From an uncultured Lachnospiraceae bacterium (GTDB lineage: Bacteria; Bacillota; Clostridia; Lachnospirales; Lachnospiraceae): 64,000 nucleotides of DNA. Where the stretch lies: contig CAJTWM010000001.1 in NCBI GenBank assembly GCA_910579805.1, positions 62,001 to 126,000 on the forward strand. The letters are read 5' to 3'. Made by a program: the position numbers and the translations under genes. Position 1 is the stretch's first letter; each line of letters starts with the position of its first letter. The notes beneath the pieces are model-generated. The model ran no database searches. It saw only the letters and a program-made list of their open reading frames with translations, and was not told the DNA's origin. Shown in pieces: positions 18,801 to 26,980 of the stretch.

Positions 18801-20019
18801 CCGTCCCGGTCTCCGTTTCTCCCGCTACATTGATTCCCTCTTCCAGCATTTCCGCCCATGTTTTGGGATCTACAAAAATACCGTCTGCCAGCTTTTTATA
18901 TATCACCGTTTCAGGCGCCATCGATTCGACCATATCGGCCGTTACCAGAGTAGCGGAATCTATAATATAATATAAAAATCCCATCTCCTTATTCACCTGG
19001 GAATAAGTACCCTGATAGTCGAAGGTAAGCCGGTACCCTTCCGCCGCGCCGCCCGTTTTCTTCTCAAACCATCCTGTTCTTTCCTGCCCGTCCGCTTCAC
19101 ATCGCTCAAACCCGTCCTGAGCAGTTTCACTTTCTTCATATTCCGCCTGCCCATAGGTCACCGGAAATTTATCTTTTAATCCTAAACTGTCATAATATGC
19201 CTGAAGTTCTTTTTTCTTACCTTCTATAAACGCTTTTCTTTCTTCAAAAGTGGGAAGTGAACATAAAATCTCTTTCCAGCCCACCCACTTCATTTCCTCT
19301 TTGTCCCAGGCGGAAAGAATCGGCTCATATCCCCCGAAAAGATAACCGATCTCCGAAGCGTTCCTGTTAGGTACGATCTCCAGTACGGTATATTCCCTCT
19401 CGCTTTCCGCTATCTGATTTCTTAATTTTTCGATACCGAAAAAGGTTTCAGCCGCTTCGGCTTCTATTGATCTTGTCAATACGGAAACCGCTGCCAGCGT
19501 AAGGGCAAGTGTTGCTGCCGCTGCCGCCATCAGGGAATGCTTCAGGTGTTTTTTGCCCTGACGCCCGCCCTGCCTATTGTGATCCCGGCCATTTTGCTTT
19601 TTAACGGACGCCTTTCCCTGTGTTTTACCGTATTTTTTATCGTTCTGTGTATCGTTCTGTGAAACGCCGTCTTTTGAACGTTCCGGGGCAGGACTTTTCC
19701 TGTCCGCCCTGTCTGCTGATTTCTCCGCTTTTCCGTCTGCATCTTTATCAGCCGCTTTAACCGGAAGGGATGTTTTTCCGTTGCTGCCTGACACGCTTTT
19801 CCTATACGGCGTTTTCTTTCTGTGGGATACCCTTTTATTTTGATTCGTTTTCTTTTCGTTTCCCTTTTCTTTTATGCCCGCGTTACCATTACGGCGCGAC
19901 CAAAAGTGCCTGATCGCTATTAAGCCCATGGCTACGGCAAGCAGCCCTGCCACTGCCGATATAAAATGCTTCAGACTTTTATTATTCAATTTGTTATTTC
20001 CCTGTTTCGTCTTCTTCAT
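12862..20019 (-). CDS. Giant DUF5057-type surface protein (2385 aa), last gene of the pilus locus
   Basis: A very large, probably exported protein. There are two hydrophobic helices: about residues 16-39, and 160-182 followed by an Ala-x-Ala signal-peptidase-like site. They are separated by a strongly basic, Lys-rich stretch of about 120 residues. Then come a conserved domain (about 190-390, with YTVLEIVPN), a Thr/Glu/Pro/Ser-rich linker (about 400-706), another folded stretch, a Gly/Asn/Glu repeat linker (about 846-1146) and a long C-terminal folded region. Residues about 1490-1577 contain two Greek-key-like strands of beta-gamma-crystallin type (ATLFEDVGFKG and VTLYDQPDLKG). The general resemblance is to DUF5057 proteins of Lachnospiraceae; function is not known. 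The ATG at 20019 was preferred over a GTG 13 codons earlier because GGGGT lies 8 nt upstream. It directly follows the pseudopilin genes, so a role as pilus-associated adhesin is inferred, not shown. Confidence 0.75.
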   Translation of the reverse strand: MKKTKQGNNKLNNKSLKHFISAVAGLLAVAMGLIAIRHFWSRRNGNAGIKEKGNEKKTNQNKRVSHRKKTPYRKSVSGSNGKTSLPVKAADKDADGKAEKSADRADRKSPAPERSKDGVSQNDTQNDKKYGKTQGKASVKKQNGRDHNRQGGRQGKKHLKHSLMAAAAATLALTLAAVSVLTRSIEAEAAETFFGIEKLRNQIAESEREYTVLEIVPNRNASEIGYLFGGYEPILSAWDKEEMKWVGWKEILCSLPTFEERKAFIEGKKKELQAYYDSLGLKDKFPVTYGQAEYEESETAQDGFERCEADGQERTGWFEKKTGGAAEGYRLTFDYQGTYSQVNKEMGFLYYIIDSATLVTADMVESMAPETVIYKKLADGIFVDPKTWAEMLEEGINVAGETETGTETATEETTTDKETKEEETTGTTQEETTGDGTQGETGTQETGTQGETGTGDGSEGTTGTGPQETGSPAETSNPGGGETVSPEPGSTVPGSPEESSSNPAPPAETGSDPAPPVESSSSPAPPSESSGGGTPDTPQQDPGDQNGGQPSEPENAGSELTWNGRVWDRLSAEVKPTDASGADPQPPADGGSPQPGAENPGGNPETPEGGGNPGGNTGTPEDGGTPGGNTGTPEGGGTPEESSSVQPGTGAPEESSTGGNAGTPEESGSEQPGTSSPEESGGTETETATKPESETKVEPTTETDDEIKTDQAGSEAGEDGYYILSFKRVENYGNLAGDTHVYIVSDIAASAGGEYQFIESDDENQNKQTYYFAGTVIYCRNAFTNNEWFKKYVLNMEPDDFEKFPVKVITLTPGELNNMGEPPVFDFLYINSGMRTSVIDEIVGEENKPGGSLSDIGHAGIGKGTDNGTGNDAGSPGEGAEGGNGAESGNGEGTGGGNGAEPGNGEGTGGGNDAEPGNGEGAGNGNDTEPGSGEEAGNGNGAEPGSGEGTGNEADRDVGADLGNGGDLGGEQTIGTVNSDTTRSGNGMESGSGEGTGGESGTNAGSGEGTDVNPGTGSDAGSPGNDGAGNTNPAEGAGGGSGTNSETGEGTGSESGTNPGSGEGTGGESGTNPGSEEGTGGENGTESGEGAGSEISTEPGNEDGTGPNNDGNGTQPGTGGSTDSAGTGNENADSTLSGDQYAADSCDLSESTARSLFERIVAGALPCLVDGGLLYRSDENDGTVVNVGQKNTWIFKFAAVMCQESLPAWLEEHTSGISGVSVDTLLEEMVEDDDHNFTTEQVYCKFGTPIINSNFFTPTIYTEGAEIEQGFQNVLDEIELENLFRTSDTSGNYAPLPTNISQAEALRHIINYKNRRSVETKKHIKVLEIQPAKVGQSDITLEQLQKWAPGVESVDITVMTTAEFIGKIEKLNETYDLIYIGTSKEHLNLKNWITDNGKSSDGKYLGSTVFNDHDMDGLIYYNIGDLRVVNLPLSGLLTTEYKNNNRSDYTYFYNYVRYGGNDITEEKMRALTSFLDGAYPVIVSDEFIEQPATLFEDVGFKGRRGTVGTGEFEQKALLERQIYAKMEKKGISSLKVKDGYRVTLYDQPDLKGNSVSFNGDVADLSKHSWDNRCQSVKVEKLEEQQTVREVDGDHIDNCTYLYEFVDSALEKGYTNFYAEGDIDENGSELFKFYLNRPKVSMSGFTANGATEGILGDGTVINDVYYINPNMYGKYTLSYSFAIQNEGAASMDTQYSCKLYIDVNADGKFSQAEEVSDITMTNRQNGSLVSADGLYAGTEYTLTREVPMGYKGLLPWRIEICQVNNPNIYTSANGYTKLKGMEKEVLKICQINRNTDRFGPVISLQDEVSNKSSFFHILIYGGYHNGIYYPGIADDFELDIKTISVWDFENYTNPDRHHKDYNPNYLKDFNMLILGFSDLYGDFSGDSQSGPMGAIIDFINSGKSVMLGHDTTSFFNNPSINGQEKGYPWRDSWDARFMPASWYYTSNAVSLNRYVRPLVGMDRYGILQSPVLQRGVALKEGEAGWNEVVSGSKDVAYKPKSGRKETVAETHGYTYSLISAKNQKVEKDPGTSSDNEYTQYNLWSGNWGSGIKIVFTNQYRNIRYDNCYYWDDKFYDHGEMERVNNGEVSNIHVTQVNKGQITEYPYKLAQDFEVAQTHGQYYELDYTADDDMDGQSDLVVWFCLGERVQPGSMAKLETVYSQSPNDVRNNYYIYNKGNITYTGMGHSAKHKNSGGTLYTFDEAKLFINTMIASYQAGMKSPYISVLENGLPEAREIKTIYRFYDDANGISLSDEATADANEKLYFTVQDVNFVKGSRSIATHVFYEAADGSETITVNGTEKRVNRLADAMYNASDDSPVDANNLRSGGIYYILVPKSVMRQCDNGLKFYFEAQSTITTNTTTANVYVTDKIYAELEVLKAYLFELE
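16640..17440. repeat. Degenerate Gly/Asn/Glu/Ser repeat tract inside the giant surface gene
   Basis: An array of roughly 12-14-residue units of the form GNGEGTGGGNGAEPG, encoded by imperfect GC-rich DNA repeats. The composition makes all six frames open, so long plus-strand frames here are not genes. It is likely an extended, flexible spacer between folded domains. Confidence 0.85.
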
Positions 20020-20032
20020 TTTTATACCCCAT

Positions 20033-20048
20033 GTCCGCTTGGGCGGAC
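20033..20048 (-). promoter_or_regulatory. Hairpin just upstream of the giant gene's ribosome-binding site
   Basis: GTCCGC-CCAA-GCGGAC is a perfect 6-bp GC-rich stem with a 4-nt loop, directly before the weak GGGGT ribosome-binding site. There is no T run, so it is not a terminator. It may set translation or mRNA stability of the last gene. Confidence 0.45.
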
Positions 20049-20086
20049 TAAAAATCACTTCAATTCAATCGTTAAAAGATTAACTT

Positions 20087-22081
20087 CTACTTTTTCTGAA
20101 AGAGTACCGTAGAATAAGTGCAGATGTCCGGATATTCCGTCATACTTACTTTAATGACCGCACTCTTGATCTTGATATCGTTCTGTACCTGCCAAAGCCC
20201 GTCATAATTGCCGCCCAAATCCACCTTAAACCTAAAGTCCGCTTTCAGTTCATGTTCGCCGTTTACACTGGTTCCTAAATATTCTGCCGTTACGGTTACC
20301 CCGGCAGGCGCTTCATAGTCTAACGTCACTTCATACTCCATTGGATGATTTAGCTGCCATCCAAGTACACGATATCCTGTTATTTCATAGTACGCCGGAA
20401 ATTGTCCATAAACATTTGCCTCTCCCGCTTTAGTGGTCTTTCCGGAAATACATACTTTCGATATGAAATGGATTCTCTCGTAATCCCATGTACTTCCCGT
20501 TACCTGATCTTCATAATGTACGATTACCTTCAGGTAATAAGAATTATCGGGAGGGAGATCCTTGGTAAAGGTCAGCGCATATCCGCCTGCACCGCCGCCT
20601 CCGTCTTCCTGCGTACCTCCGCGCAGCCTGACATCCACATAGTCCTTATAAATATCATATTTTGATATTTTTTGCCCGTATTCATCGCAAAAGTAATACT
20701 CTATTGTAATGATCGGTTTTTGATATTTCGGCTCTGTATAAGGATAATTGTTTAGGCCGTGATCGTTCTCGCCGTCATTTCCCCTGCCACGTTCCATGCT
20801 GGAATCACCGCCTGTCGTTCCTTCCTGATCAATCCGGTAGGTAATGGTATCTGACACTTTTTGTCCCGTAACATCCGAAGATACTACTAAAGTGATTGAG
20901 AAAATCTTTCCATAATTTTGCTTTTCCTGTTTTACCTTAAGTTCCAGACCGGAAGTATTGTCCGTAAAGCTTTCCACCCTCTCCGGTTCGCTGACCGTCC
21001 ATTTGTAATGTAAAGCCGCCCTTTCTTCCTCCGAGAATCCTGTCGTTGCCACGATAGAACCGTATTTCGGGTTAAACGCCAATAATGATTTCGTTGTGAT
21101 TTCAACCGAATCCAAAGATTTCAGGCTGCCGCCCTCTACTTTGACCACACCCTTCGCCATCTTGTTCGGGCTGGATTTATACCTTGCCACAATGGTAAGA
21201 TAGCTGTTCGGCTCAAATGGCGCTACATTCAATACGCCGTTAGCGTCTATCGTACTGGCCGAATTTCCTTCTTCGATCTGCCAGTTCACCAGATCGTTTA
21301 CATTGGTAATGGATTCCCGCATCGCGTAAATATTGTAGGCATTGCCACGCTCTACCGACGTTACCCTGTCTACGACCGGCGTGGCCGCATCCACACCCGT
21401 CCCTGCATCCGAGATAAAAAGTACTATGGTGTCGTCCGCTATCGGAACATTGGTAAAGATCACCTTAGGATCTCCCTGTATCATTCGGTTTCTGAGCGTA
21501 ATCAGCGGCGTAGTCGCATAGACCGCGCTGCCTGCCCCCGCGCCGTTCTCACAGCCGACTGCGATCTGCACAGATCTTACAACGCTGATGGTCGTCCCGT
21601 CCGCCGCTTTCTCTTCCTTCGTCTCTAAATCGACTTTAAAATCCGCTACATTCTCCGCCAAAAGCTGTTCCGGATAAAGAGCCGGACCGCTTTCCACATA
21701 ATCGCCCGAAACCGGGTCTTTGATCACTTCCCATTTGGAATAATACATATTGTTGTTTCCGTCGGTTTTCCACGTTACGACTTCTTTAATGAAATTGGTC
21801 GCACCGCCTACTTCTTCCGTATGGTACAGCACCAGTTCCGTCTTATCCGCATCTACCGTCTTTTCCACGCCCACGCCGTCGATGATCAGATCCTCGATCT
21901 GATTCACGGCAAGCTGCGCTTCGTTCTGCACTTCCGAATCCGCATTTCCCTTTGCAAAACTGTTTCCGCTCGTCAACATAAAGGAACCCGCTATGACAAT
22001 CACGATCGACAAGATTCCGATGGTGATCATCAGCTCGATCAATGTCAAGCCCCGATTTTCTTTCATCCCAATCCTTTTCAT
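20087..22081 (-). CDS. Large type IV prepilin-like protein (PilW/PulJ type, 664 aa)
   Basis: The N-terminus is a type III signal for prepilin peptidase: NRG followed by LTLIELMITIGILSIVIVI, with Gly at -1 and Glu at +5 of the mature protein. The hydrophobic helix is followed by SFMLTSGNSFAKGNADSE, as in PilW/PulJ minor pilins, which prime fibre assembly at the tip. The 600-residue extracellular part is far longer than usual (PilW-type proteins are commonly 200-350) and contains a predicted cadherin/Ig-like middle and a beta-rich end. It could carry a binding or display function. The start at 22081 has GGAG 8 nt upstream. The next gene begins 68 bp later. Confidence 0.82.
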   Translation of the reverse strand: MKRIGMKENRGLTLIELMITIGILSIVIVIAGSFMLTSGNSFAKGNADSEVQNEAQLAVNQIEDLIIDGVGVEKTVDADKTELVLYHTEEVGGATNFIKEVVTWKTDGNNNMYYSKWEVIKDPVSGDYVESGPALYPEQLLAENVADFKVDLETKEEKAADGTTISVVRSVQIAVGCENGAGAGSAVYATTPLITLRNRMIQGDPKVIFTNVPIADDTIVLFISDAGTGVDAATPVVDRVTSVERGNAYNIYAMRESITNVNDLVNWQIEEGNSASTIDANGVLNVAPFEPNSYLTIVARYKSSPNKMAKGVVKVEGGSLKSLDSVEITTKSLLAFNPKYGSIVATTGFSEEERAALHYKWTVSEPERVESFTDNTSGLELKVKQEKQNYGKIFSITLVVSSDVTGQKVSDTITYRIDQEGTTGGDSSMERGRGNDGENDHGLNNYPYTEPKYQKPIITIEYYFCDEYGQKISKYDIYKDYVDVRLRGGTQEDGGGGAGGYALTFTKDLPPDNSYYLKVIVHYEDQVTGSTWDYERIHFISKVCISGKTTKAGEANVYGQFPAYYEITGYRVLGWQLNHPMEYEVTLDYEAPAGVTVTAEYLGTSVNGEHELKADFRFKVDLGGNYDGLWQVQNDIKIKSAVIKVSMTEYPDICTYSTVLFQKK

Positions 22082-22254
22082 TTAACCCTCTCCATTTCCT
22101 TCTCTGTTCCGAAGCCCGTGTTTCGGAAATTGATATGTTCCATGCTGACGATCGGGTCAGCCGTCAAGCCTGTTCCCAGATGCTCCGTGTACCGGCCGCT
22201 TGTAACCTCCGGTAAATCTGCCGCCTGTCTATCACTTCACTAATCAGCCGCACA

Positions 22255-22842
22255 CTATTTTGTCCTTGTCAGGACATACTTACCGGTCGCGGAATACAGC
22301 GCAAGCTCGTAAGTCCTTCCCCTGTCGATCACTATTTGGGTACACTCTTTTGTCGTTTCTTTCATCTTATTCTCTATAAAGGCATTTCCTTCCGTTCCGT
22401 CTGAAAGAAGGAATTTTTTAAAGTTACCGCTCACACGGTCAAAGACAACGATCAACGTCTGTCCGCCCTGAATCTTAATTTTGCTTTCGCTTCCGTCGTT
22501 TTCTTTAAAAGTACATATTATGTCTACGCTGCCTTTACCGATTTTTTGCTTATCCAGTAACGCCCACTTTAAATCGATGGCGTTCTCCGGAACATAATAT
22601 CTGACATAATAATAGCCGTCCGTATCCTGCATGACCTCCATGTAGCAGTCGGCCGTGGCCGATTTCGTCAGGGCATAGGTCTTTTCCTTGCCAAGCGCGG
22701 TCATTAGATTATTGGCGCACTCTCTCGCATCCTGCCCTGTCAGCAGGGAAAAGGAATAAAATGTAAAACTCAGCATAACTGCCATGATTGCCACAACTAT
22801 TATTAATTCCACAAGGGAAAATCCTTTATTGTCCTTTTCCAT
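22255..22842 (-). CDS. GspH/FimT-like pseudopilin (195 aa)
   Basis: The prepilin signal NKG then FSLVELIIVVAIMAV gives a mature protein with Phe1 and Glu5. The rest is a small beta-rich domain, the size of GspH/FimU minor pilins that form the tip complex. Its first 18 membrane residues are nearly the same as those of the major pilin at 30400-30885. The ATG at 22842 was chosen as the one nearest the prepilin signal; a frame beginning 14 codons earlier overlaps the previous gene and has no clear RBS, so the start is uncertain. The 170 bp between this gene and the PilW-type gene contains no further coding sequence I could support. Confidence 0.8.
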   Translation of the reverse strand: MEKDNKGFSLVELIIVVAIMAVMLSFTFYSFSLLTGQDARECANNLMTALGKEKTYALTKSATADCYMEVMQDTDGYYYVRYYVPENAIDLKWALLDKQKIGKGSVDIICTFKENDGSESKIKIQGGQTLIVVFDRVSGNFKKFLLSDGTEGNAFIENKMKETTKECTQIVIDRGRTYELALYSATGKYVLTRTK

Positions 22843-22861
22843 ACCAACCGAATCCCCATTT

Positions 22862-25288
22862 CTACTTCTTCGTCCACCGCTCATAAGTGATCAGGTCCGC
22901 CATAAATACCCTCTCGCTGCCCGGCCCCTCCGTGCTGCCCATACCGTACAATGTATTCACCCCGTCGCGGAATACGTCCAGCACATAGTATTCGTTGCCG
23001 TTAACGGTAGAAGTCTTGTGCGCGTTGAGCATTTCCGTAAGCTCCTCTACCGCCGTCCCCGACGTAGTGCCGAGAGGAACGATATCGACAGCCCCCGTTA
23101 CTTTAATGTCGCCTTTCGCCATGACCAGCCCTTCAAAGCTGCGCCCCACCGTTATGTTTCCAAGGCTGATGACCATATGCACCGCCGAATCCGTGGAAGA
23201 ATCGATCACATAATCGTCTTCTGTAAGAATAACCGTCTTCGTACCGTCATCCGTAGATATTTTCACCGTCCGGCTGCCGTTTCCTAATTTACTTATTGTA
23301 TCGGACAGTCTGGTCTCGTTAATAATATTCGGAAATACTGTCTGTTCCAGTTCCGCCGCGCTAAGCTGCGCCTTATTGGTGATCATCTTCGCTTTCAGCG
23401 CTTCATAAGTATCCTGCTTGATTACCGAAGTTCCCTGTCGCTGGTTCCTATAAGCGTAACTGTCATTTGCCCTCACGACCCGGGCCTGCTCCGTTCCGGT
23501 ATAGCTAAGCGCATTGCCCGCCATATTCAGGTACAGCATGGCGTCCGGATTCGCCATCCGGATCTCTTTTGCATAAAGTCTCATAAAAGAATTGACCAAA
23601 TCCGCATTCACATTATAATAATCCCTAAAATACCGGTTGGCCGCCTCTTCGTCCTTAAATCTGAGATAACAGTACACCAATGTCCCCGCATTGGTCTGCT
23701 TAAACACGACTTCCGGCACATAGGCAGGTTCCGCTTTTCCTGCCACATTTTCCTGATTGATGTAATTATCCAGCGTTTTATAGTCCAGTGCGGCGATCTG
23801 TTTATTCCCGTCCAAAAGCAGGTATTTGGACGGATTGTTTATAATTTCCTCATATTGTTCCAATTTCAGCGGATTACAGCCGAATGCAGATTCTTCTATC
23901 GTCCCGTCCTCCGCGATCCAGCACCCCAACGCTTCCGGCGGTACCAGATAAATAAGCTGATTGCTTTTTACCGCTATGGACTCGCCCATCATGACATTTT
24001 TCTCGTCCGTATCCGTAAGCGCCGTTTTGATGTAGGTATGGCCGCCGAGAATCAGCCGTTCCAAATTTGACAGATCCAGCCGGCTGTCCCTTCCGTTTAC
24101 CATAATCGCGCTGCTGCCGTTTGCATTTTCAGCATCGTTAAAATCAAATTCGCTGGTGGAACCGGGCGCATTGATCTCGTTTAAATCGAGCGTTCCGAAA
24201 CCGTTATACTCTCCTGCCAAAACTACCCTGCTCCCGTTTCCGTTTAATACCAGGTCATCGCTCATGTTGGTATTACCTTTTAACTCGATGGTAGAAGCGT
24301 TTAAAAGAATATTCCGTCCCCAAAGTTCCACATCCACGGTAGACAGTTTCCCCCTCGCCACATCCACGTCTCCTCCGCTGACAAGCTTGGAAAGGCTGCC
24401 TGCCTGTGCAAAAACCGGCGTGGTAAAGCGCACGTCACCGATCGAATTTACATAGATTGCCGTGTTTTTTCCCCGGTCTTCCCCGGTCGCGCCCGCAATC
24501 TCGTTTTCCTGCGCATTGCCCGCATAGGCGTCGCCTTTTATGGTAACGGTACCTCCCATACTGTTCTCAAAGATCAACTTATTGTCCGCGATCAGACAAT
24601 ATCCCCCCAAATCCGGATATGCCGAAGCATTGCCGAAATCCATTGCCGGAATACCGAGACGTATGTCCGTGCTGATAATGGAAACAAAACCGCTCCGGTT
24701 AACATAAGAAATCTTCAGGTCTTCCAATGCAAATCCTGTCGGCACATCCGGCGTGCCGTTGATGGTGGAAGTTGTTATTTTGATCCTGTATTTTCCCGTA
24801 TCCACATTGGACTCTACGATCGCGCCCTCCCTAAAAGAAGCGCCGTCCGCAGGTCTTTCCCCGTTTCCGTCTCCTAAAAGTTCCGGGGACAGATATCCCC
24901 TCAATTTATCAATATTATATTCTCCGGCAGCCGAAGGATTCTCAAGCGCCTCCTGTAAGGCTTCAAAATACTCGCTGTAAAAATGAATGGCCCTCGCCGA
25001 TTCCGTCTCATAGACGGCATAGTTTTCCATCACCCTTTTGTACGCTTTGTTCAACGCCGCGGAAAGTTCTCCCTGAAGTCCCACGTTGATCTCGTCCAAT
25101 ACGGTCTCTGCGGTATAGAAATTATCCTTTCCCTGTCTGTCCACAATACGCATGCTATATCCGGCATATGCCGCAAACATCAAAACGCCCGCAAGGATAG
25201 TGATAAAGGCAATAATAACAAGTACCATGACCATGGCCCCGCCCCTGTTATCCAGATGAAGTTTTTTCCGGTTCCTCTTTTTCATCAT
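22862..25288 (-). CDS. PilX/GspK-like pilus assembly protein (about 808 aa)
   Basis: The N-terminus has a PilX/GspK-type segment: NRGGAMVMVLVIIAFITILAG. The helix resembles a prepilin helix, but Glu5 of the mature form is absent, as in GspK, which caps the pseudopilus tip. The extracellular part is very long, and residues about 220-440 look like a repetitive beta-helix (many Gly-x-Val/Ile-x repeats). Several ATG codons lie near the start; GGGAAG precedes a double ATG at 25288/25285, either of which may be used. The gene lies in the pseudopilin run, 20 bp before the GspH-like gene. Confidence 0.75.
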   Translation of the reverse strand: MMKKRNRKKLHLDNRGGAMVMVLVIIAFITILAGVLMFAAYAGYSMRIVDRQGKDNFYTAETVLDEINVGLQGELSAALNKAYKRVMENYAVYETESARAIHFYSEYFEALQEALENPSAAGEYNIDKLRGYLSPELLGDGNGERPADGASFREGAIVESNVDTGKYRIKITTSTINGTPDVPTGFALEDLKISYVNRSGFVSIISTDIRLGIPAMDFGNASAYPDLGGYCLIADNKLIFENSMGGTVTIKGDAYAGNAQENEIAGATGEDRGKNTAIYVNSIGDVRFTTPVFAQAGSLSKLVSGGDVDVARGKLSTVDVELWGRNILLNASTIELKGNTNMSDDLVLNGNGSRVVLAGEYNGFGTLDLNEINAPGSTSEFDFNDAENANGSSAIMVNGRDSRLDLSNLERLILGGHTYIKTALTDTDEKNVMMGESIAVKSNQLIYLVPPEALGCWIAEDGTIEESAFGCNPLKLEQYEEIINNPSKYLLLDGNKQIAALDYKTLDNYINQENVAGKAEPAYVPEVVFKQTNAGTLVYCYLRFKDEEAANRYFRDYYNVNADLVNSFMRLYAKEIRMANPDAMLYLNMAGNALSYTGTEQARVVRANDSYAYRNQRQGTSVIKQDTYEALKAKMITNKAQLSAAELEQTVFPNIINETRLSDTISKLGNGSRTVKISTDDGTKTVILTEDDYVIDSSTDSAVHMVISLGNITVGRSFEGLVMAKGDIKVTGAVDIVPLGTTSGTAVEELTEMLNAHKTSTVNGNEYYVLDVFRDGVNTLYGMGSTEGPGSERVFMADLITYERWTKK

Positions 25289-25399
25289 AGCTTCCCACTT
25301 CCCTTTTACCATGTTTACCGTTTGCCCTGTTACCCGTTTATTTCCGTTTCCCCCTGACCGGGCCCTGTACCGGCCGGTTCTGACTGTACCGCGTTTCGT

Positions 25400-26866
25400 T
25401 TATTCCAGTTTGGATCCGTCCATCGTCACGAGCGGTTCGGTATTCGTTGCCGTCGTCTCTGCGTTCTGTCCCGCAATGTGTCTGTAGACCTCCACGTTCA
25501 TGGTATAGATCCTGTCCTTCGTTTCCGTCGCCTTAACGTTTGCCGACTCCAGATCGGCTGAGATCACCCGCAGCCCGGCAGGCGTAATAGCGTTCATCCC
25601 CGTAAATTCCCTGCCGGGATTTGCCAGATCCTGCAGTTTTATACTGTGATAAGGATTATTCTCTACCTTTAGGTTGGTATAATAATTACCGTATGCATTT
25701 CCTTCTCCATCCATGTATTCATGAATTTCTAACGCCGCCCGGTAATCTATCGGCATCTCCCTCTTATTACGGTCAAACCAATCGTCATAATCCTCGATCG
25801 TATCCCAAACATCCGGATTCTCTTTTAAAATGTCCTGACGGATCACATAGACGTTGACCGGAAGCTTAGATTCGTTTTCCACAACGATCTTATCCAAATT
25901 AGCCTGATAAGTCTCTCCTTCGCATACTACGTTCATATTGTTGACATCATATCTTGGCGTGTAAAACAGGTAGACGCCCTTTAATTCTACGGGATTCCCA
26001 TCCGCGTCAAATTCCTGTGCGTTATCAAAAATGATCTGTTCCTTCGTATATTTCTGGTATCCTGATTTTACCATATGGTCGTCGCCGAAATATTCATAAA
26101 TGACCTTTGCCTTGGTAACGGTTTTGGAGCCGTCTTCCACCTGCGAAATCTGAAGGGTAATCGTTCTCGCAAGGCTCTTTTTAAAGTCCCATGCAGCCGT
26201 TCCCTCTTTATTCGCATCATAGATACTGTATACCGTCTCATCACAAAACCGGTTGTTAGGGTCGTTCACATTGCTTTTGAGCGGCTGGGTAAAGCTGCCG
26301 CAGTCCAAATTGCTGATAGTATTCATGTAAAGGTGGCCGTCCGTATTCTGGGCATGATAGCGGTCCGTATCGTTGATCCTTTCCGGATCCAGCCTTACGA
26401 CCACATCGAACGTCGCGCTTTTTCCCGAAGTATCGTTCGTGACGTTTTCCCTCACAAAGACGTAACTTCCGTCGCTTTCCGGCTCCGGCTTTACTTTTGA
26501 CCAGCCCCTGTAACTGAATTTGTTCGGGTCGGTCAGATCTTCTAATTTTTCTTTTTCGAAAATTTCCATTTCATTCTGCGCCAGGGTAGTCGCACGCAGC
26601 ATTTCCCTGCTCCTTGCGTTTACCCGGTAAGAGGACACGAAACTATGTAATACGGGAATGACCACGATTGCCAACACCAAAACCGCTACCAGTACTTCCA
26701 ATAAACTAAAGCCTTTATCAGCGTTATCTGTCCTAAAATCCGGCCCGCTGTTTTTGTCGGTTCCCGCTGCGGCGTTTCCGCCTGCAGTGAAGTTCCTGAC
26801 TGATCCGGCTATCCTTTTTTTGTCCGAAACACTGCCCGGACCGCTGTTTAATCCCATATCCGTCAT
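25400..26866 (-). CDS. PilV/PulI-like prepilin with long N-terminal leader (488 aa)
   Basis: A canonical prepilin motif DKG then FSLLEVLVAVLVLAIVVIPV (Glu5 present) is followed by a type II/IV minor pilin body. The leader before the cleavage site is about 50 residues, much longer than the usual 5-25, and rich in Gly/Ser/Asn; prepilin peptidases usually act on short leaders. The ATG at 26866 (GGAGG 10 nt upstream) was preferred to an ATG 12 codons earlier. A still later start is possible but has no RBS. Confidence 0.78.
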   Translation of the reverse strand: MTDMGLNSGPGSVSDKKRIAGSVRNFTAGGNAAAGTDKNSGPDFRTDNADKGFSLLEVLVAVLVLAIVVIPVLHSFVSSYRVNARSREMLRATTLAQNEMEIFEKEKLEDLTDPNKFSYRGWSKVKPEPESDGSYVFVRENVTNDTSGKSATFDVVVRLDPERINDTDRYHAQNTDGHLYMNTISNLDCGSFTQPLKSNVNDPNNRFCDETVYSIYDANKEGTAAWDFKKSLARTITLQISQVEDGSKTVTKAKVIYEYFGDDHMVKSGYQKYTKEQIIFDNAQEFDADGNPVELKGVYLFYTPRYDVNNMNVVCEGETYQANLDKIVVENESKLPVNVYVIRQDILKENPDVWDTIEDYDDWFDRNKREMPIDYRAALEIHEYMDGEGNAYGNYYTNLKVENNPYHSIKLQDLANPGREFTGMNAITPAGLRVISADLESANVKATETKDRIYTMNVEVYRHIAGQNAETTATNTEPLVTMDGSKLE

Positions 26867-26980
26867 GTTCACATGTCCTCCTTTCCGCAATTTTACATTC
26901 ATAAATCATTTTCTTTATCCGGCGTCTTCCGCTGTCTTCATATAGCTGCCGGCAGGATCGCTTTCCGCCACAGGCTTTGA

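Noticed and set aside
17897..18970. Plus-strand frames rich in Ser, Pro, Cys and Val
   Set aside because: Antisense of the Thr/Glu/Pro/Ser linker of the giant gene, for the same reason.
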